9,292 nt of DNA from DUAL01 sp036012565 (lineage in GTDB: Bacteria; Bacteroidota; Bacteroidia; Flavobacteriales; BACL11): assembly GCA_036012565.1 (NCBI GenBank), contig DASCPP010000093.1, forward strand, positions 1 through 9,292. The letters are read 5' to 3'. Below are positions 1 to 6,936 of this stretch, piece by piece. Each line of letters starts with the position of its first letter. The stretch's first letter is position 1. The notes beneath the pieces are model-generated. The model did no database searches. It was not told the DNA's origin and saw only the letters and a list, made by a program, of their open reading frames with translations. The position numbers and the translations under genes were made by a program.

Positions 1-324
1 AGCTCCACTACCATAGTCAAGAGCTTGACGACCAACAGCTACACTAGCATAACCCATAAGGTCAGTAGTAGCATAAGCTTCATTCCAACTCATTGAAGAT
101 CCATCAGTACCAAGGTCATAGTTATGATTACCACTAACATTGATACCCCAGCCATTTCCTCCCCAGCTTACGCCAAGAGATGTTCTTTGATCAGTTGTAA
201 ACTGATCGTTATCACCACCCATGTCAACCCTAGTTCTAGAGTCAGCATCCCAACTTTGGGCAGTAGCGATAACTGTTGCAAATCCTAACGCAAGCGTTAA
301 GATGTTTCGTAAATTCTTTTTCAT
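1..324 (-). CDS. Outer-membrane porin-like protein, alginate-export type (N-terminal 108 codons, partial)
   Basis: The gene starts at the ATG complementary to 322-324 and stays open for 108 codons to the left edge, so the C-terminus is missing. Residues 1-22 form a signal peptide (MKKN, hydrophobic core, then IATA) with likely cleavage before Gln23. The mature part is rich in Gly, Asn, Asp and aromatic residues with alternating hydrophobic positions, as in outer-membrane beta strands. The segment VAVGRQALDYGSG near residue 100 resembles the GRQ-x-L-x-YG pattern of alginate-export family porins; this match is from memory of the family and covers little sequence. Codons are mostly GGT, GCT, GAC and AAC, richer in G+C than the neighbours, which suggests high expression. 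A promoter lies at 354-384. It could instead be another beta-barrel family; export to the outer membrane is more certain than the family name. Confidence 0.6.
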   Translation of the reverse strand, partial: MKKNLRNILTLALGFATVIATAQSWDADSRTRVDMGGDNDQFTTDQRTSLGVSWGGNGWGINVSGNHNYDLGTDGSSMSWNEAYATTDLMGYASVAVGRQALDYGSGA

Positions 325-353
325 AATTAATTATTTATTTGGTTAATACGGGG

Positions 354-384
354 CAAAGATAAGCTTATCAAATAGTATGGACAA
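354..384 (-). promoter_or_regulatory. Promoter of the porin-like gene, Bacteroidota type
   Basis: On the minus strand the -7 element TATCTTTG (complement of 354-361) matches TAnnTTTG exactly. A TTG (complement of 382-384) lies 20 bp upstream as the -33 element. Transcription should begin about 6 bases downstream, so the leader would start near ATTAACCA and run about 24 bases to the ATG. The match in both elements and spacing is good; the start site is inferred. Confidence 0.65.
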
Positions 385-484
385 CAAAAGGCACTACCTT
401 TTTTAACATTTAATTGTTCAAATAAACGATAACACACAGAAAATCAAGTAGTTATACTGTGTATTTTTTAGCTATTTTTAGACT

Positions 485-509
485 AAAAAAAGGGGAAAAA
501 TGAGTTTTT
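485..509 (-). terminator. Possible weak terminator of the grpE-dnaJ-ABC operon
   Basis: Just past the permease stop, the minus-strand transcript can form AAAAA-CUCA-UUUUU (496-509), followed by four C and then seven U (491 to 485). The stem is only A-U pairs, so stability is low, but the position and U-tract fit a transcription end. No better candidate is visible before the next gene on this strand. Confidence 0.3.
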
Positions 510-514
510 TTCTG

Positions 515-1786
515 TTATCCCTTAAAGGTAAGCCATTTCCATAACTCTTTATATGATGCCTTTTTACCATACATCAGTATTCCTGTTCTGTAAATTTTAG
601 CTGCCAAAGAGGTAGTTGCCAGGAACCCTACAACTAATAAAGCCATAGAGAGAATCAGTTCCGCATTACTTACCCCAAATGGCAAACGAACCATCATTAT
701 TATAGGAGAAGTGAAAGGGATAAGAGAAAGCCAATAAGCCAATACACCATCCGGATTATTCATAACGGGCTGCATTAATATAAATGATAAAATAAGCGGT
801 ATGGTTATTGGTAAAATGAATTGTTGTGTGTCAGCCTCCGCATCCACTGCTGAGCCAACAGCTGCAAAAAGGGCACTGTAAAGCAAATATCCTCCCAGAA
901 AGTAAAAAACAAAGGAGATAAGAAGTTGGGCAATGTTTATACCAGCCAAGGATTTTAAAAGTTCAGATACAATAACAGATTGTTCTTGTCCCATTTCTGA
1001 ATTTTCAGCAGCAATAGCACTCATGTCAAAAAATAAAACTTCAGCAAAAGAAGAGATAATAATGGTAAGAATAATCCAAAGCATAAATTGGGTAAGGCCT
1101 ACTAGTGCAACTCCCAAAATTTTTCCCATCATCAATTGAAATGGTTTTACAGAGGAAATAATTACCTCCACAATTCTACTTGTTTTTTCTTCAATCACTC
1201 CACGCATTACCATGGTTCCATACATGAAAATAAACATATAAATAAGGATGCCACACATAAAGCCAATACCGAAACTTACTTCTGCATTTCCAGTAGTTTC
1301 CCCTTCCTCTCCAATGATAATTGTTTTCACCTCTATTTGGGTAGTAACGCCTTCCAATATTTGCAAATCTATTCCTGCCAATTTCAATTCTTCCCTTTGC
1401 AGTATATCTGATAATTTTCCCTCAATCTCACTTTGCACACTTAAACTTACTTGCTGATTGGAATAAAGTGCAAAATTCTCAGCATCCTTAATGTCAAGAA
1501 GTGCATAATACGAGCTTGCCGAAAAATCCTCTTTAATAATATTTACTTCCTCAAATGGAATTTTTACAAAATGTAAATTGTCAGTATCCTCTAATTTGGA
1601 AGAGAAAAAAGTGTTTTCCTCATACAAAGCAATGATTCTTTCATCATGCCCTTGCATAGCCAAGTAAGTTGGTAAAATGATAATTCCAGCTATAAGAAGT
1701 GGACCTAAAATCGTCATTATGATAAATGATCTTTTTCTGACTCTTACCAGATATTCTCTTTTTATGATGAGCCAGATTTTATTCAT
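515..1786 (-). CDS. ABC-2 type transporter permease, NatB-like
   Basis: This is a 423-residue inner-membrane permease of the ABC-2 (NatB-like) class. Residues 1-20 are basic and cytoplasmic, followed by a membrane helix at about 21-44. Residues 45-168 form a large hydrophilic, presumably periplasmic domain. A cluster of about five or six helices follows, at about 171-194, 222-252, 284-312, 322-341, 346-365 and 376-397. The conserved stretch EEKTSRIVEVIISSVKP (199-215) sits after the second helix and is characteristic of this family. The start overlaps the end of the ATPase gene by 8 bp, so the two are translationally coupled and should form one transporter, probably with two copies of each subunit. 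The substrate cannot be read from the sequence; relatives export sodium, drugs or are uncharacterised. Function as a NatAB-like exporter is inferred by family only. Confidence 0.88.
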   Translation of the reverse strand: MNKIWLIIKREYLVRVRKRSFIIMTILGPLLIAGIIILPTYLAMQGHDERIIALYEENTFFSSKLEDTDNLHFVKIPFEEVNIIKEDFSASSYYALLDIKDAENFALYSNQQVSLSVQSEIEGKLSDILQREELKLAGIDLQILEGVTTQIEVKTIIIGEEGETTGNAEVSFGIGFMCGILIYMFIFMYGTMVMRGVIEEKTSRIVEVIISSVKPFQLMMGKILGVALVGLTQFMLWIILTIIISSFAEVLFFDMSAIAAENSEMGQEQSVIVSELLKSLAGINIAQLLISFVFYFLGGYLLYSALFAAVGSAVDAEADTQQFILPITIPLILSFILMQPVMNNPDGVLAYWLSLIPFTSPIIMMVRLPFGVSNAELILSMALLVVGFLATTSLAAKIYRTGILMYGKKASYKELWKWLTFKG

Positions 1787-2675
1787 CCTTCACTGCTTTT
1801 ATAAAAATATCTTCCATGGTCGGTATTTTCTCCTGAAATGAGAGTATTTCACCTTTTTCTATAAGTGCATTTAGCAACTGATTAGAGGTAGCATTTTCGC
1901 TAATCTGAATTTGGTAGTTATTATCTGTATTACTAATAATTTGAAATTGCTCAGGCAAAGTAAGATTTTCCGTATTTAGCTTAACTGAAAAGATATTATT
2001 TCTAAAATTGTTTTTTATTTTTTTAATCGCTCCTTCCAAAATTGTTTCTCCATTATTGATAAGGGCTATATTGTCGCAAATTTCTTCCACTGATTCCATG
2101 CGGTGAGTAGAAAAAATAATAGTTGTCCCTCCCTTTTTTAATTCGAGAATTTCATCTCTTATTATGGCAGCATTTATGGGGTCAAAACCAGAAAATGGTT
2201 CATCAAAAATAAGGAGTTTTGGCTGGTGTATTACTGTTGCTACAAACTGAATTTTTTGTGCCATTCCTTTGCTGAGCTCTTCCACTTTTTTGTTCCACCA
2301 ATGCAAAATGTCTAATTTTTTGAACCAAAATTTAAGTTTTTCGAGTGCCTCATTATGCGGCATTCCTTTAAGCTTAGCTAGATAAAGCGTTTGTTCACCT
2401 ACTTTCATTTTTTTGTAGAGTCCTCTTTCTTCTGGCAGATAACCAATTTGTGCAATGTCAGCCCTTTTAAGAGGCTTGCTATCAAAAATTAGTGTGCCAC
2501 TATCTGGTGCAATTATCTGATTTATAATACGCATTAGGGTTGTTTTTCCTGCGCCATTTGGTCCTAAAAGACCGAAAATACTACCTTTTGGAATTTCTAA
2601 ATTTACTTGATTAAGGGCTGTATAATCTCCATATTGTTTTACTATATCTTTCGCTATGAAAATGTTCTTTTGCAT
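1779..2675 (-). CDS. ABC transporter ATP-binding protein, NatA-like
   Basis: This is the cytoplasmic ATPase of the exporter, 298 residues from the ATG at 2673-2675. All nucleotide-binding motifs are present: Walker A GPNGAGKT (38-45), the Q-loop region GYLPEERGLY (78-87, with Glu where many ABC proteins have Gln, common in NatA-type members), signature LSKGM (134-138), Walker B LLIFDEP (154-160), D-loop SGFDP (162-166) and switch His191. Residues from about 220 form the extra C-terminal domain seen in NatA/DUF4162-type ATPases. An upstream TTG at 2682-2684 would add three residues but lies inside dnaJ; I prefer the ATG, which begins one base after the dnaJ stop. The gene overlaps the permease start by 8 bp, so both subunits are likely made in balance. 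Confidence 0.92.
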   Translation of the reverse strand: MQKNIFIAKDIVKQYGDYTALNQVNLEIPKGSIFGLLGPNGAGKTTLMRIINQIIAPDSGTLIFDSKPLKRADIAQIGYLPEERGLYKKMKVGEQTLYLAKLKGMPHNEALEKLKFWFKKLDILHWWNKKVEELSKGMAQKIQFVATVIHQPKLLIFDEPFSGFDPINAAIIRDEILELKKGGTTIIFSTHRMESVEEICDNIALINNGETILEGAIKKIKNNFRNNIFSVKLNTENLTLPEQFQIISNTDNNYQIQISENATSNQLLNALIEKGEILSFQEKIPTMEDIFIKAVKDE

Positions 2676-2676
2676 G

Positions 2677-3798
2677 CTAGCCAAACATTTCTCTTACTCT
2701 ATCAAAAAAGGATTTGTCTTTTGCAGTAGGTTTTGGTGTGAAATTTTCGCTATCACAGCATTTTTCAAAGAATTTCTTTTCCTCTTTACTTAAATTCTGA
2801 GGTGTCCACACATTTATGTGAACGAGTAAATCTCCTTTTCCATAAGCATTTACAGAGGGCAACCCTTTACCTTTTAGGCGTAATATTCTGCCAGATTGTA
2901 TTCCACTTTCTAGTTTTACTTTGGCTTTTCCACTTATTGTAGGAATTTCAGCAGAGGTGCCAAGAGCTGCATCCGCAAAACTGATGTAATGCTCGTAATG
3001 CAGGTTTTGCCCATCCCGAATAAGTTTTTCATGTTTTTCAATAGAGACTAAAACAATTAAATCCCCATTTATTCCATCAAAAGGAGCTGCATTTCCTTTA
3101 CCACCCACTTTTAGTTGCATATCATCTTCTACTCCTGGTGGAATAGTAATTTTTACGGTTTTTTCCTTTTTCAGCATGCCGTTAGCATCAGTTCCAGAAG
3201 GCCGATTATCAATACTTTTACCGTTTCCTTTGCAAACAGGGCAAGGGCTTGAGGCTTGCATTTGCCCCAAAATGGTATTACTGATTCTTGTAACCTGTCC
3301 TGAACCATGGCAAGTTCCACATGTTTTGTAGGTTACACCATCTGCATTTACCAATCGGCTAACCTTTATTTTTTTTTCTACTCCTTCTGAAACTTCTTGT
3401 AGGCTTAATGTTAATCGGATTCTAAGATTTGTTCCTTTTATTACTCTTTGCCTGCCTCTTGTTCCACCACCAAAAAAACTTTCAAAAGGATGGGCACCCC
3501 CAAAAATATCTCCAAACTGAGAAAAAATATCGTCCATGTCCATGCTACCACCAAATCCACCACCGGCAGTACCTTTCATTCCTGCATGGCCGAATTGGTC
3601 ATATCTTTGTTTCTTTTCGGCATTGCTTAGTACCTCATAAGCCTCTGCGGCTTCCTTAAATTTCTCTTCTGCTTGCTTGTCGTTAGGGTTTTTGTCTGGA
3701 TGATATTTAAGCGCTAATTTTCGATATGCTTTTTTTATCTCTTTGGAATCCGCATTTTTACCAACTCCCAAAACTTCATAATAATCTCTTTTTGCCAT
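2677..3798 (-). CDS. dnaJ: Chaperone DnaJ (Hsp40) with a reduced zinc-binding domain
   Basis: DnaJ delivers unfolded proteins to DnaK and stimulates its ATPase. The 373-residue protein has a J-domain at 1-70 with HPD at 33-35, a Gly/Phe-rich region at about 70-112, a substrate-binding region with an embedded cysteine domain, and a C-terminal domain ending in a Bacteroidota-like FFDRVREMF. Only two CxxCxGxG motifs are present, CGTCHGSG (160-167) and CPVCKGNG (186-193); classical DnaJ has four. By flanking sequence these match motifs 2 and 3, while motifs 1 and 4 are replaced by cysteine-free sequence. The start is the ATG at 3796-3798, giving the usual MAKRDYYEVLGV; a TTG seven codons upstream lies partly in the grpE stop and is unlikely. 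The gene follows grpE by 10 bp and precedes the ABC ATPase by one base. Confidence 0.96.
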   Translation of the reverse strand: MAKRDYYEVLGVGKNADSKEIKKAYRKLALKYHPDKNPNDKQAEEKFKEAAEAYEVLSNAEKKQRYDQFGHAGMKGTAGGGFGGSMDMDDIFSQFGDIFGGAHPFESFFGGGTRGRQRVIKGTNLRIRLTLSLQEVSEGVEKKIKVSRLVNADGVTYKTCGTCHGSGQVTRISNTILGQMQASSPCPVCKGNGKSIDNRPSGTDANGMLKKEKTVKITIPPGVEDDMQLKVGGKGNAAPFDGINGDLIVLVSIEKHEKLIRDGQNLHYEHYISFADAALGTSAEIPTISGKAKVKLESGIQSGRILRLKGKGLPSVNAYGKGDLLVHINVWTPQNLSKEEKKFFEKCCDSENFTPKPTAKDKSFFDRVREMFG

Positions 3799-3808
3799 TT
3801 TCTTATTC

Positions 3809-4312
3809 TTAATTAGCAACCACTACTTTGGCATGTCGGATTACCTTTCCTCCTAATAGATATCCTTTTTCTACCATATCAATAATTTTATTTTTTTGTT
3901 TCTTTTTTCCTACCGCAACCATACTGATTGCTTCATGAAATTCGGTATCCAAGGATTTTCCAATAGGGCAATCAATTTCTTCTAGTCCTTTGGTCTCTAA
4001 TGAAGATTTTAATTTATTGTAAACAAGTACTACTCCATGTTTCTCATCATATTCATTAGCCTGAATAGCTCTTTCTAAATCGTCAAGAATTGGCAGTAAA
4101 ATAGTCATTATGTCCTGCCCGGCAGTTGCGAAAAGCTCTATCCTTTCTTTTGCATTTCTCTTTCTGAAATTGTCAAATTCGGCAATCAGCCGCAAATTTT
4201 TATCTTTTTCAATAGCTAAAAATTCTTCAACAGTTAACTGTTTTTCTTCCTGTTTTTCTATTTTTTCAGATTCTTGCTTTATACTATCTTTTGCTTTCTT
4301 TTTCTTGCTCAT
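3809..4312 (-). CDS. grpE: Nucleotide exchange factor GrpE
   Basis: GrpE releases ADP from DnaK and so resets the chaperone cycle in the cytoplasm. The 167-residue protein has a Lys/Glu-rich, probably disordered start (1-25), a long coiled-coil helix at about 26-85 containing the conserved AEFDNFRKR (44-52), and a C-terminal beta domain with the family signature GYLLGGKVIRHAKVVV (150-165). Length is normal for the family. It is the first gene of a four-gene minus-strand run with dnaJ and the ABC transporter. No SD sequence is present; the leader just upstream is A-rich. I could not find a convincing TAnnTTTG promoter in the 80 bp before it, nor a CIRCE-type heat-shock operator, so it may use a divergent promoter or be read through from the thioredoxin gene. 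dnaK is not in the window. Confidence 0.96.
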   Translation of the reverse strand: MSKKKKAKDSIKQESEKIEKQEEKQLTVEEFLAIEKDKNLRLIAEFDNFRKRNAKERIELFATAGQDIMTILLPILDDLERAIQANEYDEKHGVVLVYNKLKSSLETKGLEEIDCPIGKSLDTEFHEAISMVAVGKKKQKNKIIDMVEKGYLLGGKVIRHAKVVVAN

Positions 4313-4392
4313 GTTTATATTTTTTCTTTTGGTAAAGAGTTAGTTGCAATTACTTTGCCAATGCTTTCATTTAGACAATTTGTCAGTAAAGA

Positions 4393-4908
4393 TTATTTGA
4401 TTAATTCAGCTGCTAAAAATTTGTGCAATGCCTGACCTTTCAAATTTTTGGCAACAATAATACCTTTTCCATCAATCAGCACATTACTCGGAATAGAACG
4501 AATGCCATATTTTTGTGAACCTGCAGATTGCCAGCCACCCAAATCAGAGACATGATATTCCCAGAAAAGCTGATCTTGATTAATGGCTTTTACCCATGCT
4601 TTTTGTTTGGAATCAAGCGATAAACTATAAATCTCAAATCCTTTTCCGTGCTTGAAATTTTTCTTAGTATATTTTTGATAGGCACTTACCAGATTTGGAT
4701 TTTCTTTTCTACACGGTCCGCACCAACTTGCCCAAAAATCAATCAGCACCAATTTACCTTTCAAGCTAGATAATTTCAAGGTTTTTCCATTTGGGTTTTT
4801 GTATGCCAATGCCGGCGCTTTATCTCCAATATTTAATCCTATTTCTTGTGAGAAAGATGATGTAGCAATGAAGCAATTTAGTAGTGTAATAATGAATAGT
4901 TTTTTCAT
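4393..4908 (-). CDS. TlpA-like exported thioredoxin-fold oxidoreductase
   Basis: This is a 171-residue protein of the TlpA/ResA-like thioredoxin family, which reduces or exchanges disulfides outside the cytoplasm. Residues 1-20 are a signal peptide with predicted cleavage before Gln21. The AhpC/TSA-Redoxin type fold follows: GDKAPAL (28-34), a strand LVLIDFWASW, the active site CGPC (63-66), and the cis-Pro loop SIPSNVLID with Pro140. The longer helical insert between residues 75 and 130 is usual for TlpA-type proteins. Both active-site cysteines are present, so it should be catalytically active. Its partner is unknown; relatives serve cytochrome c maturation or periplasmic disulfide repair, but nothing nearby points to either. 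It lies 50 bp downstream of murA and 80 bp upstream of grpE on the same strand; co-transcription with either is possible. Confidence 0.9.
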   Translation of the reverse strand: MKKLFIITLLNCFIATSSFSQEIGLNIGDKAPALAYKNPNGKTLKLSSLKGKLVLIDFWASWCGPCRKENPNLVSAYQKYTKKNFKHGKGFEIYSLSLDSKQKAWVKAINQDQLFWEYHVSDLGGWQSAGSQKYGIRSIPSNVLIDGKGIIVAKNLKGQALHKFLAAELIK

Positions 4909-4915
4909 GAGATTG

Positions 4916-4937
4916 TTTGTGGTTAATTAGTTTGTGG
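4916..4937. repeat. TTTGTGG direct repeat in the leader of the thioredoxin gene
   Basis: TTTGTGG occurs at 4916-4922 and 4931-4937, 15 bp apart, within the 50-bp gap before the thioredoxin start. The first copy extends to TTTGTGGTTAA (4916-4926), identical to the 11 bases abutting the metalloprotease start at 8110-8120. On the transcribed strand this reads TTAACCACAAA. A weak -7-like TAATTTTT lies at 4938-4945 on the minus strand, without a good -33. It may be part of the 5' leader or a protein-binding site; function is unknown. Confidence 0.45.
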
Positions 4938-4958
4938 AAAAATTAGCACATTATCAAA

Positions 4959-6266
4959 TTAATCTAACCTAGTAATTTGTGCGCCAATGGCATTTAATCT
5001 GGCATCAATATTTTGATAGCCTCTATCAATTTGCTCTACATTATGGATAGTGCTTTCTCCATCAGCTGCAAGGGCAGCCAATAAAAGTGAAACTCCAGCT
5101 CGAATATCCGGAGAAGTCATAGTTGTAGCTTTGAATTTGAATTTATGGTCTAAGCCAATTACTGTTGCTCTGTGCGGATCGCAAAGGATAATTTGAGCCC
5201 CCATATCAATGAGTTTATCTACAAAGAAAAGGCGTGATTCAAACATTTTCTGATGGATAAGGACACTTCCTTTTGCTTGTGAAGCTACAACTAAAACTAT
5301 TGAAAGCAAATCAGGAGTAAATCCTGGCCATGGTGCGTCAGAAATAGTCAAAATAGAACCATCAATAAAAGATTGGATTTCGTAACTTTCTTGAGATGGA
5401 ATATAAATATCATCCCCTTTACGTTCTATTTTTATCCCAAGTTTTGAAAATACAGAAGGAATAACTCCAAGCTCATCATAAGCTACATTCTTAATTGTAA
5501 TCTCCGATTTTGTGATTGCAGCAAGCCCAATAAATGAACCAATCTCAATCATATCAGGAAGAATTCTGTGTGTGCAACCACCAAGACATTCAACACCTTC
5601 AATAGTTATTAGATTTGATCCAACCCCTGTAATATTAGCACCCATTGAATTGAGCATCTTACATAATTGTTGTAAGTAGGGCTCGCAAGCAGCATTATAG
5701 ATTGTAGTTGTTCCTTTTGCCATTGCAGCTGTCATGATGATATTAGCAGTACCAGTAACAGACGCTTCATCTAACAGCATATTAGCCCCTTTTAACTCAT
5801 CAGCACTAACTCGGTAATATTCTTCTTTACTATCATAAACAAATTTTGCACCTAAGTTCTCGAAACCAATAAAATGAGTGTCTAATCTTCTCCTTCCAAT
5901 TTTATCTCCTCCAGGCCTAGGTATAAATCCTTTTCCGTAACGAACTAATAATGGCCCAACAATCATAATAGAGCCTCTTATTCGGCTACTTTTTGTTTTG
6001 TAATCATCAGAAGATAAATAGTCGACATTTACATTGTCGGCTTTAAAGCTATAAGTTTTCTCATCAATCTGATTTACAGTTACATTTAGATCACGCAAAA
6101 GGTCAATAAGAATATTTACATCACGAATTTTTGGCACATTCTCCATAATAACTTCTTCAGGAGTAAGCAGTACTGCACAAAGCACTTGCAGGGCTTCATT
6201 TTTTGCGCCTTGTGGATGTAAGTCACCTTTTAATTTTAACCCTCCCTTTACCTTAAATGTAGCCAT
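4959..6266 (-). CDS. murA: UDP-N-acetylglucosamine 1-carboxyvinyltransferase MurA, Asp-type
   Basis: MurA transfers enolpyruvate from PEP to UDP-GlcNAc, the first committed step of peptidoglycan synthesis, in the cytoplasm. The 435-residue length and the two-domain inside-out alpha/beta barrel pattern fit the family. Recognisable residues include Lys22-Asn23 (AKNEAL), the flexible catalytic loop RPGGDKIGRRRLDTH (117-131), Asp319 in the WPGFTPD segment and Arg389 in SPDIRAG. The loop position that is Cys115 in the E. coli enzyme is Asp121 here. The family tolerates this change, but it removes the residue that fosfomycin alkylates, so intrinsic fosfomycin insensitivity is predicted. The ATG at 6264-6266 follows the DUF4290 stop with no gap (TAAATG), which implies a shared transcript driven from the promoter at about 6905-6912 and coupled translation. 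Confidence 0.97.
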   Translation of the reverse strand: MATFKVKGGLKLKGDLHPQGAKNEALQVLCAVLLTPEEVIMENVPKIRDVNILIDLLRDLNVTVNQIDEKTYSFKADNVNVDYLSSDDYKTKSSRIRGSIMIVGPLLVRYGKGFIPRPGGDKIGRRRLDTHFIGFENLGAKFVYDSKEEYYRVSADELKGANMLLDEASVTGTANIIMTAAMAKGTTTIYNAACEPYLQQLCKMLNSMGANITGVGSNLITIEGVECLGGCTHRILPDMIEIGSFIGLAAITKSEITIKNVAYDELGVIPSVFSKLGIKIERKGDDIYIPSQESYEIQSFIDGSILTISDAPWPGFTPDLLSIVLVVASQAKGSVLIHQKMFESRLFFVDKLIDMGAQIILCDPHRATVIGLDHKFKFKATTMTSPDIRAGVSLLLAALAADGESTIHNVEQIDRGYQNIDARLNAIGAQITRLD

Positions 6267-6887
6267 TTATCTTCTTTTCGGACCTCTGTGTTTGTAGTTT
6301 TTCCCTTTCTTTTTAAGCTTTTTGTAAGTTCTTGGTTTCTGGATATCCTTATCATCAATCAACTTAAAATCAGTATGTGTTTTTACTTTACCTTCTGATA
6401 ACTGATTAAGATGTTTTAATATTGTATCATCATCCACAAATGCTTTGTTCCAGCAGATGTAATCCTTTTTCATATGATTAGCAATCATCCCAGCCATGGT
6501 TTCTTTCAACTCTCCATCTTCCATTTGCATAGCATAAGCCACCATCTTTTCAATATTCACGCCATAAAAGGGAAAACGGATTTTTTGTTTCGGATAAGAC
6601 ATTTTTTCCGGTCTTGCTGCTAATTTCTCTCTTTCCGGTTTTGGGTATGGTGATGGCACATCTATCTTAAAATCCGACATAATAAAAAGATGGTCCCAAA
6701 GTTTGTGGGTAAAATCTTTGATGTCTCTTAGATGCGTATTTCTTTGTCCCATAAAAGCTATAATGGCATTCACGCATTTTTGTTGTTTCGTCTTATCTTT
6801 CAGATTTGTAGCGTGTGCAATCATTTTTTGCACATGTCTTCCGTATTCTGGTATAATAAGATGCTCTCTTTCTGTATTGTATTCCAT
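6267..6887 (-). CDS. DUF4290 family protein, function unknown
   Basis: This 206-residue protein matches the Bacteroidota-restricted DUF4290 family as I remember it, usually encoded next to murA, as here. No signal peptide or membrane segment is visible, so it should be cytoplasmic. It appears helical and duplicated: P-E-Y-G followed by KMIAHA (13-26) corresponds to P-F-Y-G followed by KMVAYA (106-119), and the similarity continues for about 34 residues with conserved spacing. Each half is followed by an aromatic-rich stretch (about 60-75 and 144-151). The tail from about 185 to 206 is strongly basic (many Lys and Arg), suggesting contact with nucleic acid, ribosome or acidic lipid. It abuts murA directly, so a role in cell-wall synthesis or its control is a guess from context. 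The leader carries a promoter at 6905-6912. No catalytic motif is recognised. Confidence 0.85.
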   Translation of the reverse strand: MEYNTEREHLIIPEYGRHVQKMIAHATNLKDKTKQQKCVNAIIAFMGQRNTHLRDIKDFTHKLWDHLFIMSDFKIDVPSPYPKPEREKLAARPEKMSYPKQKIRFPFYGVNIEKMVAYAMQMEDGELKETMAGMIANHMKKDYICWNKAFVDDDTILKHLNQLSEGKVKTHTDFKLIDDKDIQKPRTYKKLKKKGKNYKHRGPKRR

Positions 6888-6904
6888 CTAAATAATTTGT
6901 GCAG

Positions 6905-6912
6905 CAAAAGTA
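6905..6912 (-). promoter_or_regulatory. -7 promoter element for the DUF4290-murA operon
   Basis: The minus strand reads TACTTTTG, an exact TAnnTTTG match, ending 17 bases before the DUF4290 ATG. This would give a leader of only about 10-12 bases. No clear TTTG lies at the expected -33 position (about 6931-6935), so the promoter may be weak or rely on an activator. Confidence 0.5.
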
Positions 6913-6936
6913 GTAAATTAGATTAAAGATAAGAGT

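Noticed and set aside
434..462. ACACAG / CTGTGT inverted repeat upstream of the porin promoter, followed by T6
   Set aside because: Six-base arms with a 17-base spacer are expected by chance, and no plus-strand gene ends there.
2676..2684. TTG start for the ABC ATPase at 2682-2684
   Set aside because: It lies within the end of dnaJ and adds only three residues; the ATG at 2673-2675 gives a normal family start one base after the dnaJ stop.
3429..3659. Plus-strand open frames within dnaJ, and similar ones inside the permease, DUF4290 and metalloprotease genes
   Set aside because: They are antisense to clear genes, have no family resemblance and lack promoters.
3799..3819. TTG start for DnaJ at 3817-3819
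   Set aside because: It would add a Lys-rich heptapeptide overlapping the grpE end; the universal MAKRDYYEVLG begins at the ATG at 3796-3798.
4374..4384. Palindrome GACAA-T-TTGTC between the thioredoxin and grpE genes, considered as terminator or heat-shock operator
   Set aside because: The arms are 5 bp with a single-base centre and no T-run follows; it does not match the CIRCE pattern.
4873..4875. Cys12 in the thioredoxin signal peptide as a lipobox cysteine
   Set aside because: The preceding LLN does not fit the lipobox and the hydrophobic core continues after it; cleavage before Gln21 fits better.
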